From Chara braunii (taxonomy: Eukaryota > Streptophyta > Charophyceae > Charales > Characeae), in contig BFEA01000597.1 of assembly GCA_003427395.1 (NCBI GenBank), forward strand, positions 55,488 to 107,522: a DNA stretch of 52,035 bases. Direction: 5' to 3'. Below, one piece after another: positions 1 to 10,676 of this stretch. Below the pieces are notes generated by a model, which was not told the DNA's origin, made no database searches, and worked only from the letters and a program-made list of their open reading frames with translations. Position 1 is the first letter of the stretch, and each line of letters begins with the position of its first letter. The translations under genes were made by a program, and so were the position numbers.

Positions 1-980
1 AAGAAGTAATTTTATCGGAATACAAGAGTTTTTTTCTTTTCGAAATCCGAGTAGAAAGGGTACAGGTTGTATTCGAATACAACATGTGTGTGTTCTATTC
101 GAGGAACTCTACTATTCGAGAAAAGTGGACTCGCACCGTTTCAATTTCGAAAAAGGACTGCGGCCTCCTCGGCCTCGTATGCGCAGTTACCGGTCCTACG
201 CGGGTCCCACGGGCAGCTACCGGTCCCGCAATTTCGAATAAGATGCCATCAGCCCCTAAACTGCCATGCCTTGTTTTTCCATCCTTCCAACGACCGTATA
301 ACGAACGGCGACGAAAAATGTTCTCAAGGGCATAAAACGCACCCCTGACGGGCTGCGAACACAGACGCGGAAGCACACTATACTGCAGCCTAAGGGCTGC
401 GAATACCGGGTGAATCCGGGCACCATTCCGGGAAGTTTGCGCTCTCACTTTCCTTCGTTTCGATGGCAGTGTAGCGAGGCCCCATCTCTCTGATAGAATT
501 GAGGCTAATGGATTCAGAGAAAGGGAAACGATAACATTGGAGGCGCGTGTTCTCGTGTCAACATCAACAATGGAGTTGAAGCGCCTAGCCGGGCAGCGCT
601 GCGCCGGGCTGCGCCGTCTGGCCCCGATTTTCTGTGTGGGCGGGTGAAGTAGTCCGGGGCCGGCGGGTGCTTTTGCCTACTGATACCGACTGGTCGGCGG
701 GTCGCGGCTTGGCCCCGCTCATCGTGCCGAACAGAGTTGCTACCCGAGGCCTCGGCCCACATGCCAGCGAATAGTATAGTTTACTAGTCCGTTTGACGGT
801 GTGGGACTGTTAGGAACTGTCTATTGTATTTTCAACGGACGGTGGGATTATGCATCCCGCCATTTAGGGCAGGGAGCCGTAAGGCTCCGTTTTGTCATTG
901 GTTTTTAGTTGCTTTAGGGGTCCCGTGTGGAATGGAGGGAGAGGGAATACAGTGTAGAATACTACCCTCTTCCAAAGTGT

Positions 981-1099
981 GTAGAATATTATTCGTTTTT
1001 TGCCGCCTCGTACAGAGAGTCTCACGGCTACTCTCCTCCGTAGAATACTATTCGTTTTTGCTGCCTCCTACAAGGAGTCTCACGGCTACTTCTCCTCAC
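981..1099. repeat. Tandem ~60-bp duplication (2 diverged copies)
   Basis: Two adjacent units each start GTAGAATA, run through TATTCGTTTTTGC and end near TCTCACGGCTAC. They differ by scattered substitutions and small indels. The function is unknown. Confidence 0.6.
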
Positions 1100-1234
1100 C
1101 TACAGAGGGCCTCGCTGCACTACTCTTCAAATGTGCAAAACGAGAGTGAATTTTCTACTAGAATATGGACAGATACACCGCCATTATTTTTGTTTTTTTG
1201 TGCATTTCAAGAGCAGTGCAGCGAGTCCCGGAGA

Positions 1235-1286
1235 GAAGAGGTTAGTATACTACACCGTATTGTAGAGAGGCAATACTAACCTCTTC
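1235..1286. repeat. Perfect 14-bp inverted repeat (hairpin)
   Basis: GAAGAGGTTAGTAT at 1235-1248 is exactly complementary to ATACTAACCTCTTC at 1273-1286 across a 24-base loop. The loop itself contains CTACA and TGTAG. This would fold as a stem-loop and may be the end or core of a small foldback element. Confidence 0.7.
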
Positions 1287-1501
1287 CTTTTTTGCTGCCT
1301 CACTCCGCTGTTCTGTGGACATACACAAAGGACAAATATCATGGTGAGTCCCATGGCCTAGATGCACTACTCTCCAAATGTGCAAAATGAGACTGAATCC
1401 ACCGCCAGAACATGGAAAGATACATTGGCATTTTTTTTATTTTTATTTTTTCGGTAAGTTATATTCTTCTCTCATCTATCTCAGTTTTTTTTTTTAATAT
1501 C

Positions 1502-2547
1502 TGTGAGGATTGAGCCCTCAAGAAGGGGCCTTGCCATGATGTACATGTTCTGGGCTAAGGCCCCATCAAGCCTAGTGCCCGCCCTAAGTGAAGGCGGGCA
1601 AGCAAATCAACAAGAGCCCTTTGTGCCAACATTTCACGAAGTGGGGTCTATACAGTTGCAGCACGCCAGTTGGTTGGAGTGCACCGAGTCTCATATTTCA
1701 GCAAATGCTGAAATGCCCAGGGCCTCTGAGTTAGTTAGGCCCTGGGCACTCGAACGTGAGGCCGACAATGCATGCTGGGTAGAAAGGCCGAAAATGCCAA
1801 AGGGAAATCGGCCCACTATCTGAATCTGGCCGCAGGCCTTGATGAAAGAGGCGCAACTACATTGCCCCCCAACTGTATCGGGTAGGCTTCAGCCTCTGGG
1901 TCCCGGTCACAGGCTGAAGGAAGGTCGCCCACACGCTGCACTGGCATATAGGCAAGCAGGGCGAGTGGGCAGGGATCTTGGCCAATGCTGGCATTGCGGG
2001 CACGCTGCGCGGATGCATGTGTGCTGCGCTGTGCAGAGCAGTGCTGCGCTAAGGTGAAGCAGGTCAGTGCTAGGCAGTAGGGCGCTGCTTGCATGCAAGG
2101 CACTGACGGCCATAGCCGGGCCGCATGAGGGTGCAGTGAGGGTGTAGGGCGAAGGTGGTCTTCGGAGGTGAAGGGCGCTGTGTGGGTAATAAGGGAGAGT
2201 GTGGGGAAGAGGACACGTACCTGGTGATGGTGGAGGTCAGCATTGGTGTTGACACCATCACTCGCTGGTAGTCAGGTTGTCTGGTTGCTTTCATTGCTGT
2301 AGTTGTAGGATAGGCTGTAGAGTAGATAGGGCGCCTGGCGCCATTCACAAGAGAGAACTACATTTGGGTTATGCTAATGGTGTTGCCCTGTTGGGCATGG
2401 ACATTGACTCACGATTCTTCTGTATCATTCTCAATTGGATGGTTACTCGGTTCCATTGTACTATCTGCTTTGGCTTGGACTACTTGGACTTCAGTGTGAT
2501 TTTGCATTCTGGATTTTTGTGCTTCGCCCATACTCATGTTCCTTGCA
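1502..2547 (+). repeat. 5' LTR of element A
   Basis: This 1,046-bp LTR starts TG and ends CA and matches the 3' LTR over its whole length. From 1929 to 2547 I find one mismatch. From 1502 to 1928 I count about 14 substitutions and one small indel. The promoter and polyadenylation signals were not located with confidence. Confidence 0.95.
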
Positions 2548-2549
2548 AT

Positions 2550-2564
2550 TGGTATCGGAGCTGG
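2550..2564 (+). other. Primer-binding site, element A
   Basis: TGGTATCGGAGCTGG lies two bases after the 5' LTR. It resembles the usual complement of the initiator-Met tRNA 3' end (TGGTATCAGAGC) with one substitution. Minus-strand cDNA synthesis would start here. Confidence 0.85.
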
Positions 2565-3847
2565 TTTGATCGCCACTTACCTTCGGCATGTTGGCGTTAT
2601 ACAGACTTAGTGCGTTGACGATGCTTCTTCGAAGTGGGTACTTGTGACGTCAGGCCACATTAGGTGCACGCCCTGGGTAGAGAGGGGTGCACCAAAAGGC
2701 TATTACGGCAGTGTATGCCATGGGATACAGCGGGATGTTTGATTGATGATGAGAGCATGTTGATGTGGCATTGGACTAACGTGGCACTGCATTGCGTTGT
2801 GGGTGGTAGCGAGGTCATGACCGGTCATCAAATGCAACATCAGCTCAATTGGTGAGAAAATCTGTGGTTGGGGGCAGCTATCTCCAGGTATGTTGATCCC
2901 TTACCTTATCTACTCTCTCAATCTCTTCTTACCATGAGGAAGTGAGTCCAACTTGAGAGTCCTCTCTTTTGGTGAGGTGTTGTAAGCGCTCTACCTTGAG
3001 AGACGACAATCTTCCCGGAAGCATCTGGAAGGAGAAAGGGCGGTGCCTCTGAAGGGCCCTCGTCGAAGCACTGGGTCACGGTCACCATGCCAACCCACAG
3101 GGAGTAGTGCACGCATGCGATGGCTGTTGTCCTGTTTTGGCACTTGCTGCGCTCAGATAGAAGTCTTGCCAAGTGTGTCAGCCTTGTATGAGACGCTTAC
3201 CAGACCGTCTATAAACATTTCTGGTTGGGTACACGGAATGATTCTGGCTGTGATCGTCGTCCTAACTGCGACGTTAAAGAATTCCTGAAGAGATGGGGGC
3301 GCTCTTTAAATTTCCTCCTGATCAGCCAGATCATCCATGCGTAAGGCTCGTTTCCGTAAGAGGGTAAATAAGAGTGGGCTGGTTGGCTTACTTAGCTCTG
3401 ACTTCGGCACAGGGGTGGGCCGATACACACACGAATACACTGCTTTGCTCAAGATGTTGTTCGGTATGTTGGATTGAGGGGAAGGGTCGGTTCCAATTGG
3501 TGCTCAACTGTATACACAACCATACCCATCAATCATACATCTGCTACATTGTCTTTTTGTACCTTTGATTAGTTGGTTGATGGACTGCTAACCTCACAGA
3601 CAGATTAGTATAAGACTGTTGTATGCTACCATAGCCAGTTCTAACTAATGCTGTTGTAAGTGAACCAATCAGGGTGCATCTAGACTATGTAGACAATCTG
3701 TGTGAATGTTGTAGATATGCTACTTGATTCGGTATAGTAGGGAACTCGCCGGACACAACTATTTATAGAAAACTATGTGCCGGTCAGATACATGTTGCGG
3801 TAGGATTCCATTAGGGGATTCTAGTGTAGACACTATCTGTCTAACTA
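2565..3847 (+). other. Long untranslated leader of element A
   Basis: About 1.3 kb separates the PBS from the first plausible retrotransposon ORF. Only short ORFs without family features occur. It probably holds packaging and dimerisation signals, which cannot be recognised by eye. Confidence 0.6.
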
Positions 3848-4546
3848 ATGAGTGGGTCAGAACCTGTTGATGATAGAGCTGACGGTAGGAGACTAACACG
3901 TGCACTGGCACTAAGGGTACCGCACGTGTTCCATGCCTTAGATCCGGGAGAAGAAAGACGGATACGTAGAGCTCGTGCGTTAGCAGCGGGGATAGCAGAA
4001 GCAAACAGAGTAGCAAGAGAGCAGGCAACAGCAGCCAAAGCAGCTGCGATGGCTAACGACCCAAGCTCTGCTGCGTCATCATCTGCATCCTCGTCAGGGA
4101 CTAATGGGAGCCCGTTGGGAATGCCAACAAGTTCCACAAGTTCCTCACGCACTTCCGGTTCCACAGGTTCTAGACAGTCTTCTAGTCAAATGGCCGGCTC
4201 GCAGTTCAGCCCCATGACCGCACGTGAGCGGGAGCTCAGAGAGATCCAACAGGTCGAGAGGCTCCGCCAGCAGTTAGAAGAGGATCTGAAGAAAGCTACC
4301 GATAGAGAAAAAAAGATAAAAAGTAGAGTAGCCAGACTTGATACGTTAGAGGCTGACAAGGCTACGTTAGAGGGACTGGACGAAACGGGTTTGTCTGACC
4401 CCCTGAAAGTGTTGAAGAACGACATATTATCACTGCATGCGCACGTAGACAACAAGATGGACTTCATGCAAAGCACTTTGGACCAGATCCTGGACGCATT
4501 GACAAAGTCAGGATTCCGGCCATCAGCACAATCGCCGTGCCGTTAA
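3848..4546 (+). CDS. Leader ORF of element A, coiled-coil protein upstream of gag
   Basis: This uninterrupted 232-codon ORF starts with ATG at 3848. The N-terminal third is rich in Arg and Ala. Residues ~70-115 form a low-complexity Ser/Thr/Gly stretch. Residues ~120-170 are charged and heptad-like (REIQQVERLRQQLEEDL), predicting a coiled coil. The C-terminus looks helical. It stops six bases before the ATG used for gag (4552), and gag lies in the -1 frame. In many chromoviruses the equivalent N-terminal sequence is part of Gag, so this may be a separate assembly protein or the N-terminal half of Gag. It is notably intact compared with the damaged pol. Confidence 0.65.
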   Translation: MSGSEPVDDRADGRRLTRALALRVPHVFHALDPGEERRIRRARALAAGIAEANRVAREQATAAKAAAMANDPSSAASSSASSSGTNGSPLGMPTSSTSSSRTSGSTGSRQSSSQMAGSQFSPMTARERELREIQQVERLRQQLEEDLKKATDREKKIKSRVARLDTLEADKATLEGLDETGLSDPLKVLKNDILSLHAHVDNKMDFMQSTLDQILDALTKSGFRPSAQSPCR

Positions 4547-4551
4547 CGACA

Positions 4552-5697
4552 ATGTCAGGCCCCTTTGTCATACAAGTTGGCCCACAGCCAAGTGGTACGT
4601 CTGCAGCAGCAGCACAGATTGTTGCATCTTCTTCTTCGGGTCCAGCGGTGATTGTTGCATCACCACAACAACCTGTTCAGCAATTTGGACAGCCGCAAGG
4701 TCAATGGTATCCCAAGACCCTAATGAAACCGCCTCTTGCCTTCTCAGGCGAGAGAAAGGACGAGGAACTCAACACATGGTTGAGGACAGTCCCGGTTTGG
4801 GTGAAGGCCAAAAGGACCTTGCCTGAGGACGAAGTGGTAACTGCAGCGTCTTACCTAGAGGGTAAGGCAGCCAAATGGTTAGATGGTGTAGTTGTGAAGG
4901 CCGGGTACGGGCGACGCATGGCGGACTGGGCTAAGTCTTTGACTCTAGTCCAATTCATGGAAATGGTAGAAGCTCGATGGCATAATCCACAGGAGGCGCA
5001 AAGGGCCACTGATGCTATTAACAAACTGGACCAACGCAAGTTCAGGTCAGTTAGGGAGCTTACGACTATCGTTGAGAGCCTGATCCTCGTCCAAGGTATC
5101 AACTACAGCGACCAGTTCCTATTGACTACGTTTGTCAGATGTCTCCTAGAGAACATGAGGAACTTACTAGCCAGTGAGGCACGCACCGAGTACCACTCGT
5201 TTGAGATATTGTCTAGGAAAGCCTTAGACTTAGAGGCCACGTTAGGCAATGCTCAACCCACCTCGGGGAATGACTCAAAAAAGAAGAAGAGTCCTCAGGA
5301 GTGGAAGAAGAAGGGGGCGAAGTTGATGATGGTTGAGTCTGATGGGACTCAAACTGAGATCGATGAGCTCTCTGACCTGATGGACTACTCAGAGTATGAC
5401 GGCGAGGAGGTAGCTGAGGGTAGCACCCTCACCGCGGTAGTTAAGACTAAGGCAGCAGGCCGAGGGAAGGGCCAGCCTAGGGGTCAAGGGAAGACTGCCT
5501 CCAATCAGACCAAGCAGGCTGAGTGGGCAGGTCTTAATCAAGACGTGTGGCGTGACCGCCGAACGCGTGGCGCTTGTATCAACTGTGGGGAGTACGGACA
5601 CTCACAGTACAAGTGCTAGAACGCTAAGGTTACGCAGAAGGTAGCTCCAAAGATGGGGGCAACCTACTCCCAGGTTTCTAGCTCGGAAAACGCGTAG
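4552..5697 (+). pseudogene. gag: gag of element A (capsid/nucleocapsid), stop inside the zinc-knuckle region
   Basis: Gag packages the element RNA into particles. The frame opens at 4537 with GTG, and the first ATG is 4552. The middle resembles a Ty3/gypsy capsid, with PPLAFSGERKDEELNTWL near residue 60 and helical blocks after it. A Lys/Gly-rich nucleocapsid follows. A single CCHC knuckle, CINCGEYGHSQYKC, ends at 5616. TAG at 5617-5619 comes straight after the knuckle, where element B reads AAG (Lys), so it is a mutation and not the true end. The ancestral stop is TAG 5695-5697, just after the frameshift site. Element B keeps this Lys codon but has a stop inside its own knuckle. Confidence 0.9.
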
Positions 5698-5999
5698 GGC
5701 CAGTGGAAGTATTATCCGCTTCGACTCAAGATGAAGTGGGATTGATACCCTCCCCACTTCATGACAAGGCCAAGGCTAATGACTCCTTAGTCACCCCGCA
5801 GACACAACTAGACCAAACTATGCTCTGTACGTTAGATGTGTCTGAAGCCTTAGAAGACTTAGAGAATGAGTGGTCAAACAAGGACCCTCGTAAGTCTTGG
5901 GTGGCACTAAGGAAAGGTCATAGAAGGGAACATTTCGTGGTGGAGGTCGATGTAGGAGGCCGCAAATGTGGTGCCTTCATAGACATCGGATCCACATGA
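5682..5999 (+). pseudogene. pol: pol N-terminus and aspartic protease, element A
   Basis: The protease would cleave the Gag-Pol polyprotein. The frame is -1 to gag and opens after TAG 5679. The active-site block at 5976-5996 reads FIDIGST, where DSG or DTG is usual. The preceding FVVEVDVGGRKCGAF is typical of gypsy-type proteases. TGA at 5997-5999 cuts the enzyme just after the active site. Element B has CNA at this codon, so CGA-to-TGA by C-to-T change is likely. The rest of the protease continues in the same frame beyond 6000, including the LPFDMMLGM hydrophobic block. Confidence 0.85.
5685..5691 (+). promoter_or_regulatory. Degenerate -1 frameshift site between gag and pol, element A
   Basis: In the gag frame the bases read TCG GAA AAC GCG TAG, so the heptamer is GGAAAAC. 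The pol frame (-1) opens after TAG 5679-5681, overlapping gag by 16 bases. Element B has canonical GGGAAAC at the same place, so A appears to carry one G-to-A change. A 7-bp stem with one mismatch, GTGGAAG with CTTCGAC, lies downstream. Confidence 0.6.
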
Positions 6000-7226
6000 A
6001 ATTATATAAGTCACGACTGTTTGGAAAGGCTGCACCTACAGGACCGGGTACGGCACCTTAGTAGACCAGTAGCATCTACTTTGGCCAACAAGGAGCGCAT
6101 GATAGTAACAGACTACATCAAGGACGTAGTCTGTACCTTGTCCTATGGAGGAGGTGAGCTTAACCATAAGATCTCGTTCTTGGTTAGCGACGATTTGCCA
6201 TTCGATATGATGTTAGGCATGTACAACCTCAAAGTTGCTAAGCCCCAGTTCGACTGGGATAAGAAGGTGCTCAAACACAAGTCGCCCGATGGTCGAACTG
6301 TCAGATTGACCAAGTTCAAGGCCAGTAGTATTATAGATATCTATGGCTGCTTGTGCGCATCCGCATTCTACAACTACTATAAGCAAAACCAAGAGGAGGG
6401 TATGTACCTTGTTTATGTCTCTGAGAAGGGGGAAGTTGTTAAAACACCCCCAGAGATAGAACGCGTTGCTAAGTTCCCTGATCTGTTCGAAGAGCCCTCA
6501 GGAGTTGTTGATAGGGAAGTCTTCCACGCTATAGAAATCATTCCAGGGAGTAAGACCCCAAAGGGAAGGATCTATAGGATGGCCCCTGCCGAGTTAGATG
6601 AACTTCGGAAGCAACTAAAGGAGCTGACAGAGAAGGAATGGATTCGGCCTAGTACTTCCCCTTACGGATCACCCGTTCTATTCGTACCGAAGAAGGGGGG
6701 TACTTTGAGGATGTGCATTGACTATAGAGGCCTTAATGTCATCACAGTGAAGAACACAGAGCCTCTTCCTCGCATAGACGACCTATTGGATAGGGTGCAG
6801 GGATGCAAGTACTATAGTAAGATAGACCTGAAATCCGGATATCATCAGATCGCAATAAGACATGAGGACCAACACAAGACAGCTTTTCATACCAGATACG
6901 GTTTGTATGAGTTTGTAGTGATGCCCTTTGGTCTTTGCAATGCGCCGGGTACATTCCAGCACGCTATGAATCGGATCCTCCATGACCATTTAGATAAGGT
7001 TGTCGTGGTCTACCTAGACGACATTCTGATCTTTAGTAAGTCTGTCGAGGAGCATGCACAGCATGTTGAGACGGTACTTTCACTCCTTCGAGAGCACAAG
7101 TATAAGGTCAACTTAGAGAAGTGTGAATTTGGTCGCACTAAGATACTATACTTGGGTCATGAAGTATCCGCGGAAGGGATTAGGCCGGAAGATGCGAAGG
7201 TGACTAGTATTCGAGACTGGCCATGA
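6000..7226 (+). pseudogene. pol: pol: protease end and reverse transcriptase, element A
   Basis: RT copies the element RNA into DNA. After the C-terminal protease half, the RT palm begins near 6640 (WIRPSTSPYGSPVLFVPKK). It includes RMCIDYRGLN, KIDLKSGYHQI with the first catalytic Asp, MPFGLCNAPGTFQ, and YLDD at 7011-7022 with both remaining aspartates. The RT core is therefore intact in this copy. TGA at 7224-7226 interrupts the thumb (element B has CGA there). The frame is continuous with the preceding and following segments, so the breaks are nonsense mutations and not separate genes. Confidence 0.92.
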
Positions 7227-8003
7227 CCTCAGACAGTCACTGAGGTCAGATCATTCTTAGGAATGTGCGGCTACTATAGGAACTTCGTAAAGAACTATTT
7301 TACAGTCGCCTCTCCTTTGACAGATCTAACTCGACTTGACACGTCGTGGGACTGGAGTGATGAGTGTGAGAGTGTTTTCAAGAGATTGAAGCATGCACTC
7401 ATGAATCATGAAGTTCTCATGGTTCCCGATCTGCAGAAGCCATTCATAGTTACCACTATCGCAAGCCAATACGGCATTGGCGCAGTGCTGACTCAGCAGG
7501 ATGGGAAAAAGTTGAGACCAATTGAGTACATGAATAAGAAGATGCCATCGAAGAAGTTAGCTAAGTCCACCTACGAAAGGGAACTCTATGCTCTCTACAA
7601 GGCACTTGTCCATTGGAGACACTTCCTTTTGGGAAGGTTCTTCTATCTGAGGACTGATCATCAGACCCTCAAATGGATCAAGACGCAACCGGTTCTTTCT
7701 GATGCACTCAAGCGATGGATTGAGGTCATAGACCAATATGACTTCAAGCTTGAGTACCTGAAGGGAGAGTACAACAAGGTTGCAGACGCGCTATCCCGTA
7801 GAGCAGACTACCTAGGTGCGTTAGTTTCTGAATTTGGCGTATCTAATGAAGTAAGTCAATCATTGGTGGGAGTCTATCAGGAAGACCCTGTCACGATGGA
7901 CATCATCCACAAACTTCAGGCAAAAGACAAGGTCACGGAAAGTGAGTTCGTGATGGTGGATGGGTTAATCTATCTTGAGAAGGTCGGAATAAAGAGATGG
8001 TAG
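7227..8003 (+). pseudogene. pol: pol: RT connection and RNase H, element A (active-site Asp lost)
   Basis: RNase H degrades the RNA of the RNA-DNA hybrid. The segment starts with the conserved RSFLGMCGYYRNFVKNY block and continues through STYERELYALYKALVHWRHF, RTDHQTLKWI and NKVADALSRR. The first catalytic Asp, in TTDASQYG of element B, is Ile here (ATC at 7458-7460). A single-base deletion shortly before 8000 shifts the frame and creates the stop at 8001-8003. The integrase continues in the -1 frame. Confidence 0.9.
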
Positions 8004-9351
8004 TTCCATCTAGTGAACCTTTGCGTAGTTTGTTTTTAGGAGAATGTCATGACGCAACTGGGCACTTTGGCTACAAGAAGACGAGTGCTAACTTAGTACA
8101 GCGATTTTTGTGGCCTGGTATGTTTGATGATGCCAAGAAGTATGTGGAGACCTGTCAGGTCTGTCAGCGGGACAAGCCGCGAACTCAAGCACCGCTTGGG
8201 TTATTGAAGCCTTTACCTATTCCTGATGGTCCATGACTTAGTGTTTCCATGGATTTCATGGACACCCTAGTGACCAGCAAGAGTGGTAAGAGGCACATTT
8301 TCGTCATCATTGACAGATTCACCAAGTACGCTAGACTAGTACCAATGTCGGAGACAGCCATGACAGAATACGTCATCAAAGACAACTAGGTAAGGGACTT
8401 TGGTTTACCAAAGACCATCATTAGTGACTGAGACGTCCGATTCACAAGTGAGTTGTGGAAGAAGATTGCGGAACAGATGGGCAGTCAACTTCATATGACT
8501 TCAGGGAATCATCCCGAAGCCAACGTACAGGCCGAACAAATGAATAGAGTTGTACAACACTTGCTCAGGCACTACATCAAGCCCAGCCAGGATGACTGGG
8601 ATGAGCAGTTACCTCTCATCGCCAGCCTGTACAACAATGCTATACATAGTAGTACCGACGTTAGTCCTAACCAGCTGCACTTAGGATGGAAGCCTAGATC
8701 AGCACTATACTTCCTCCTACCTGAAAACCGACCCGCTGCAACTTCAGGCACACTTGAATACGGTGTGCAATATGAGAAATTGCTGCAAAAGGTTGTCGAA
8801 CATATGAAGAAGGCTCAGCAAACCATGATTGCTTCTGAGAATCAACATCACAGACAGTCCACATTTCAGGTAGGGGAACGTGTCTGGGTTAAGGCTAGTG
8901 AGTTAGGACAAGAGTTCGGAATATCTCGCAAACTAATGCCTCAGTACTTTGGTCCCTGGGAAGTCTTGGATGTAGTGGGAGATGAGTTGGATGGTCCCAC
9001 ATATGTCATTCGTGTCCCTGGACACCTACGCACTCACCCAGTCTTTCATGCCTCAAAGCTTGCACCTTTCGCTGTGACTGATCAATTCCCTTCCAGGAGA
9101 TCGATGCTGCCCCCAACCATGGATGGACAAGTCAACATCGACGACATTGTGGATCACATGGACATGCCTGTTGCAAAGCGGTTGGGTCGAGGAAGACCGC
9201 CTAAACCCAAGAGAGAGTACCGGATCAGATTCAAGCATTATACGGATCCGAAGGAGATCGGTGGTTTACCTGGGAGGAACTGATGGAAACAGCTCCCCAG
9301 GTGGTGGCAGATTATGAAAGGAAGCTAAAAGGGAAGGCACCTGCGAAGTAA
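7997..9351 (+). pseudogene. pol: pol: integrase with chromodomain-like tail, element A
   Basis: Integrase inserts the cDNA. The HHCC zinc domain covers about 8040-8180, ending ETCQVCQRDK. The DDE core includes SMDFMD near 8249, the SD of the second motif near 8427, and the Glu of AEQMN near 8535. Breaks: TGA 8234, a 9-base deletion with TAG near 8388, TGA near 8430 (CGA in B's relative), and a one-base deletion near 9250 giving TGA 9281-9283. The GQ normally before the catalytic Glu is VQ here. After the SH3-like FQVGERVWVKASELG block comes a basic GRGRPPKPKREY stretch, then a chromodomain-like YRIRFKHYTDP...W..EEL segment. The original stop is probably TAA 9349-9351. Confidence 0.88.
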
Positions 9352-9370
9352 GCATCTCAGCGGACTTTCG

Positions 9371-9388
9371 AAGCTAAGGGGGATGGAA
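9371..9388 (+). other. Polypurine tract, element A
   Basis: AAGCTAAGGGGGATGGAA directly abuts the 3' LTR. It primes plus-strand DNA synthesis. The same 18 bases sit before the LTR of element B at 47397-47414. Confidence 0.9.
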
Positions 9389-10439
9389 TGTGAGGATTGA
9401 GCCCTCAAGAAGGGGCCTTGCCATGATGTACATGTTCTGGGCTAAGGCCCCAGCAAGCCTAGTGCCCGCCCTAAGTGAAGGCGGGCCAGCAAATCAACAA
9501 GAGCCCTCTGTGCCAACATTTCACGAAGTGGGGTCTATATAGTTGCAGCACGCCAGTTGGATGGAGTGCACCGAGTCTCGGATTTCAGCAAATGTTGAAA
9601 TGCCCAGGGCCTCTGAGTTAGTTAGGCCCTGGGCACTCGAACGTGGGGCCGACAATGCATGCTGGGTAGAAAGGCCGAAAATGCCAAAGGGAAATCGGCC
9701 CACTATCTAAATCTGGCCGCAAGCCTTGATGAAAGAGGCGCAACTGCATTGCCCCGGGGCCCAACTGTATCGGGTAGGCTTCAGCCTCTGGGTCCCGGTC
9801 ACAGGCTGAAGGAAGGCCGTCCACACGCTGCACTGGCATATAGGCAAGCAGGGCGAGTGGGCAGGGATCTTGGCCAATGCTGGCATTGCGGGCACGCTGC
9901 GCGGATGCATGTGTGCTGCGCTGTGCAGAGCAGTGCTGCGCTAAGGTGAAGCAGGTCAGTGCTAGGCAGTAGGGCGCTGCTTGCATGCAAGGCACTGACG
10001 GCCATAGCCGGGCCGCATGAGGGTGCAGTGAGGGTGTAGGGCGAAGGTGGTCTTCGGAGGTGAAGGGCGCTGTGTGGGTAATAAGGGAGAGTGTGGGGAA
10101 GAGGACACGTACCTGGTGATGGTGGAGGTCAGCATTGGTGTTGACACCATCACTCGCTGGTAGTCAGGTTGTCTGGTTGCTTTCATTGCTGTAGTTGTAG
10201 GATAGGCTGTAGAGTAGATAGGGCGCCTGGCGCCATTCACAAGAGAGAACTACATTTGGGTTATGCTAATGGTGTTGCCCTGTTGGGCATGGACATTGAC
10301 TCACGATTCTTCTGTATCATTCTCAATTGGATGGTTACTCGGTTCCATTGTACTATCTGCTTTGGCTTGGACTACTTGGACTTCAGTGTGATTTTGCATT
10401 CTGGATTTTTGTGCTTCGTCCATACTCATGTTCCTTGCA
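9389..10439 (+). repeat. 3' LTR of element A
   Basis: This 1,051-bp LTR runs TGTGAGG to CCTTGCA. It is collinear with the 5' LTR, with five extra bases near 9755. It is followed by TATCT, consistent with the duplicated target. Confidence 0.95.
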
Positions 10440-10566
10440 TATCTCAGATTTCTTGGTAGGACGCATCTATCTCATCCTCTCACTATTGGCATTTTTTTGT
10501 CTTTTGCACATGTGGAGAGCACTGCAGCCAGGCCCAAGGGTGTTTTTTTTTTTTTTTTTTTTTTTT

Positions 10567-10676
10567 NNNNNNNNNNNNNNNNNNNNNNNNNNNNNNNNNN
10601 NNNNNNNNNNNNNNNNNNNNNNNNNNNNNNNNNNNNNNNNNNNNNNNNNNNNNNNNNNNNNNNNNNNNNNNNNNNN
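10567..10676. other. Assembly gap (110 N)
   Basis: Unknown bases after a run of more than 20 T. Any reading frame drawn through it is meaningless. Confidence 0.99.

Larger units (their letters stand above)
1..1501. other. Left flank, repeat-rich non-coding sequence
   Basis: No coding region is supportable here; the open frames are short, overlapping and lack recognisable motifs. The stretch holds a diverged ~60-bp tandem duplication, a perfect 14-bp inverted repeat and several copies of a motif near AAATGTGCAAAAYGAG (about 1130 and 1376) that recurs at 32991. Blocks at 748-792 and about 1350-1390 reappear inverted on the far side of element A. The element therefore seems to have landed inside an older repeat. 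Confidence 0.6.
1502..10439 (+). mobile_element. Ty3/gypsy LTR retrotransposon, element A (full-length, inactive)
   Basis: The element spans 8,938 bp. Direct LTRs begin TGTGAGGATT and end CCTTGCA. A PBS follows the left LTR and a purine-rich PPT precedes the right one. The flanks share ATATC (1497-1501 and 10439-10443), or TATC if the LTR ends in CA, which supports a target-site duplication. The order is leader ORF, gag with a CCHC knuckle, protease, RT, RNase H, integrase and a chromodomain-like tail; RT before integrase is the Ty3/gypsy order. At least six in-frame stops, two single-base deletions and a lost RNase H aspartate make this copy inactive. Element B at 43486-48486 belongs to the same family. 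Confidence 0.95.

Noticed and set aside
1816-2348. Open frames within the element A LTRs, present in both copies
   Set aside because: They are identical in the two LTRs only because the LTRs are repeats. They overlap in several frames and have no domain.
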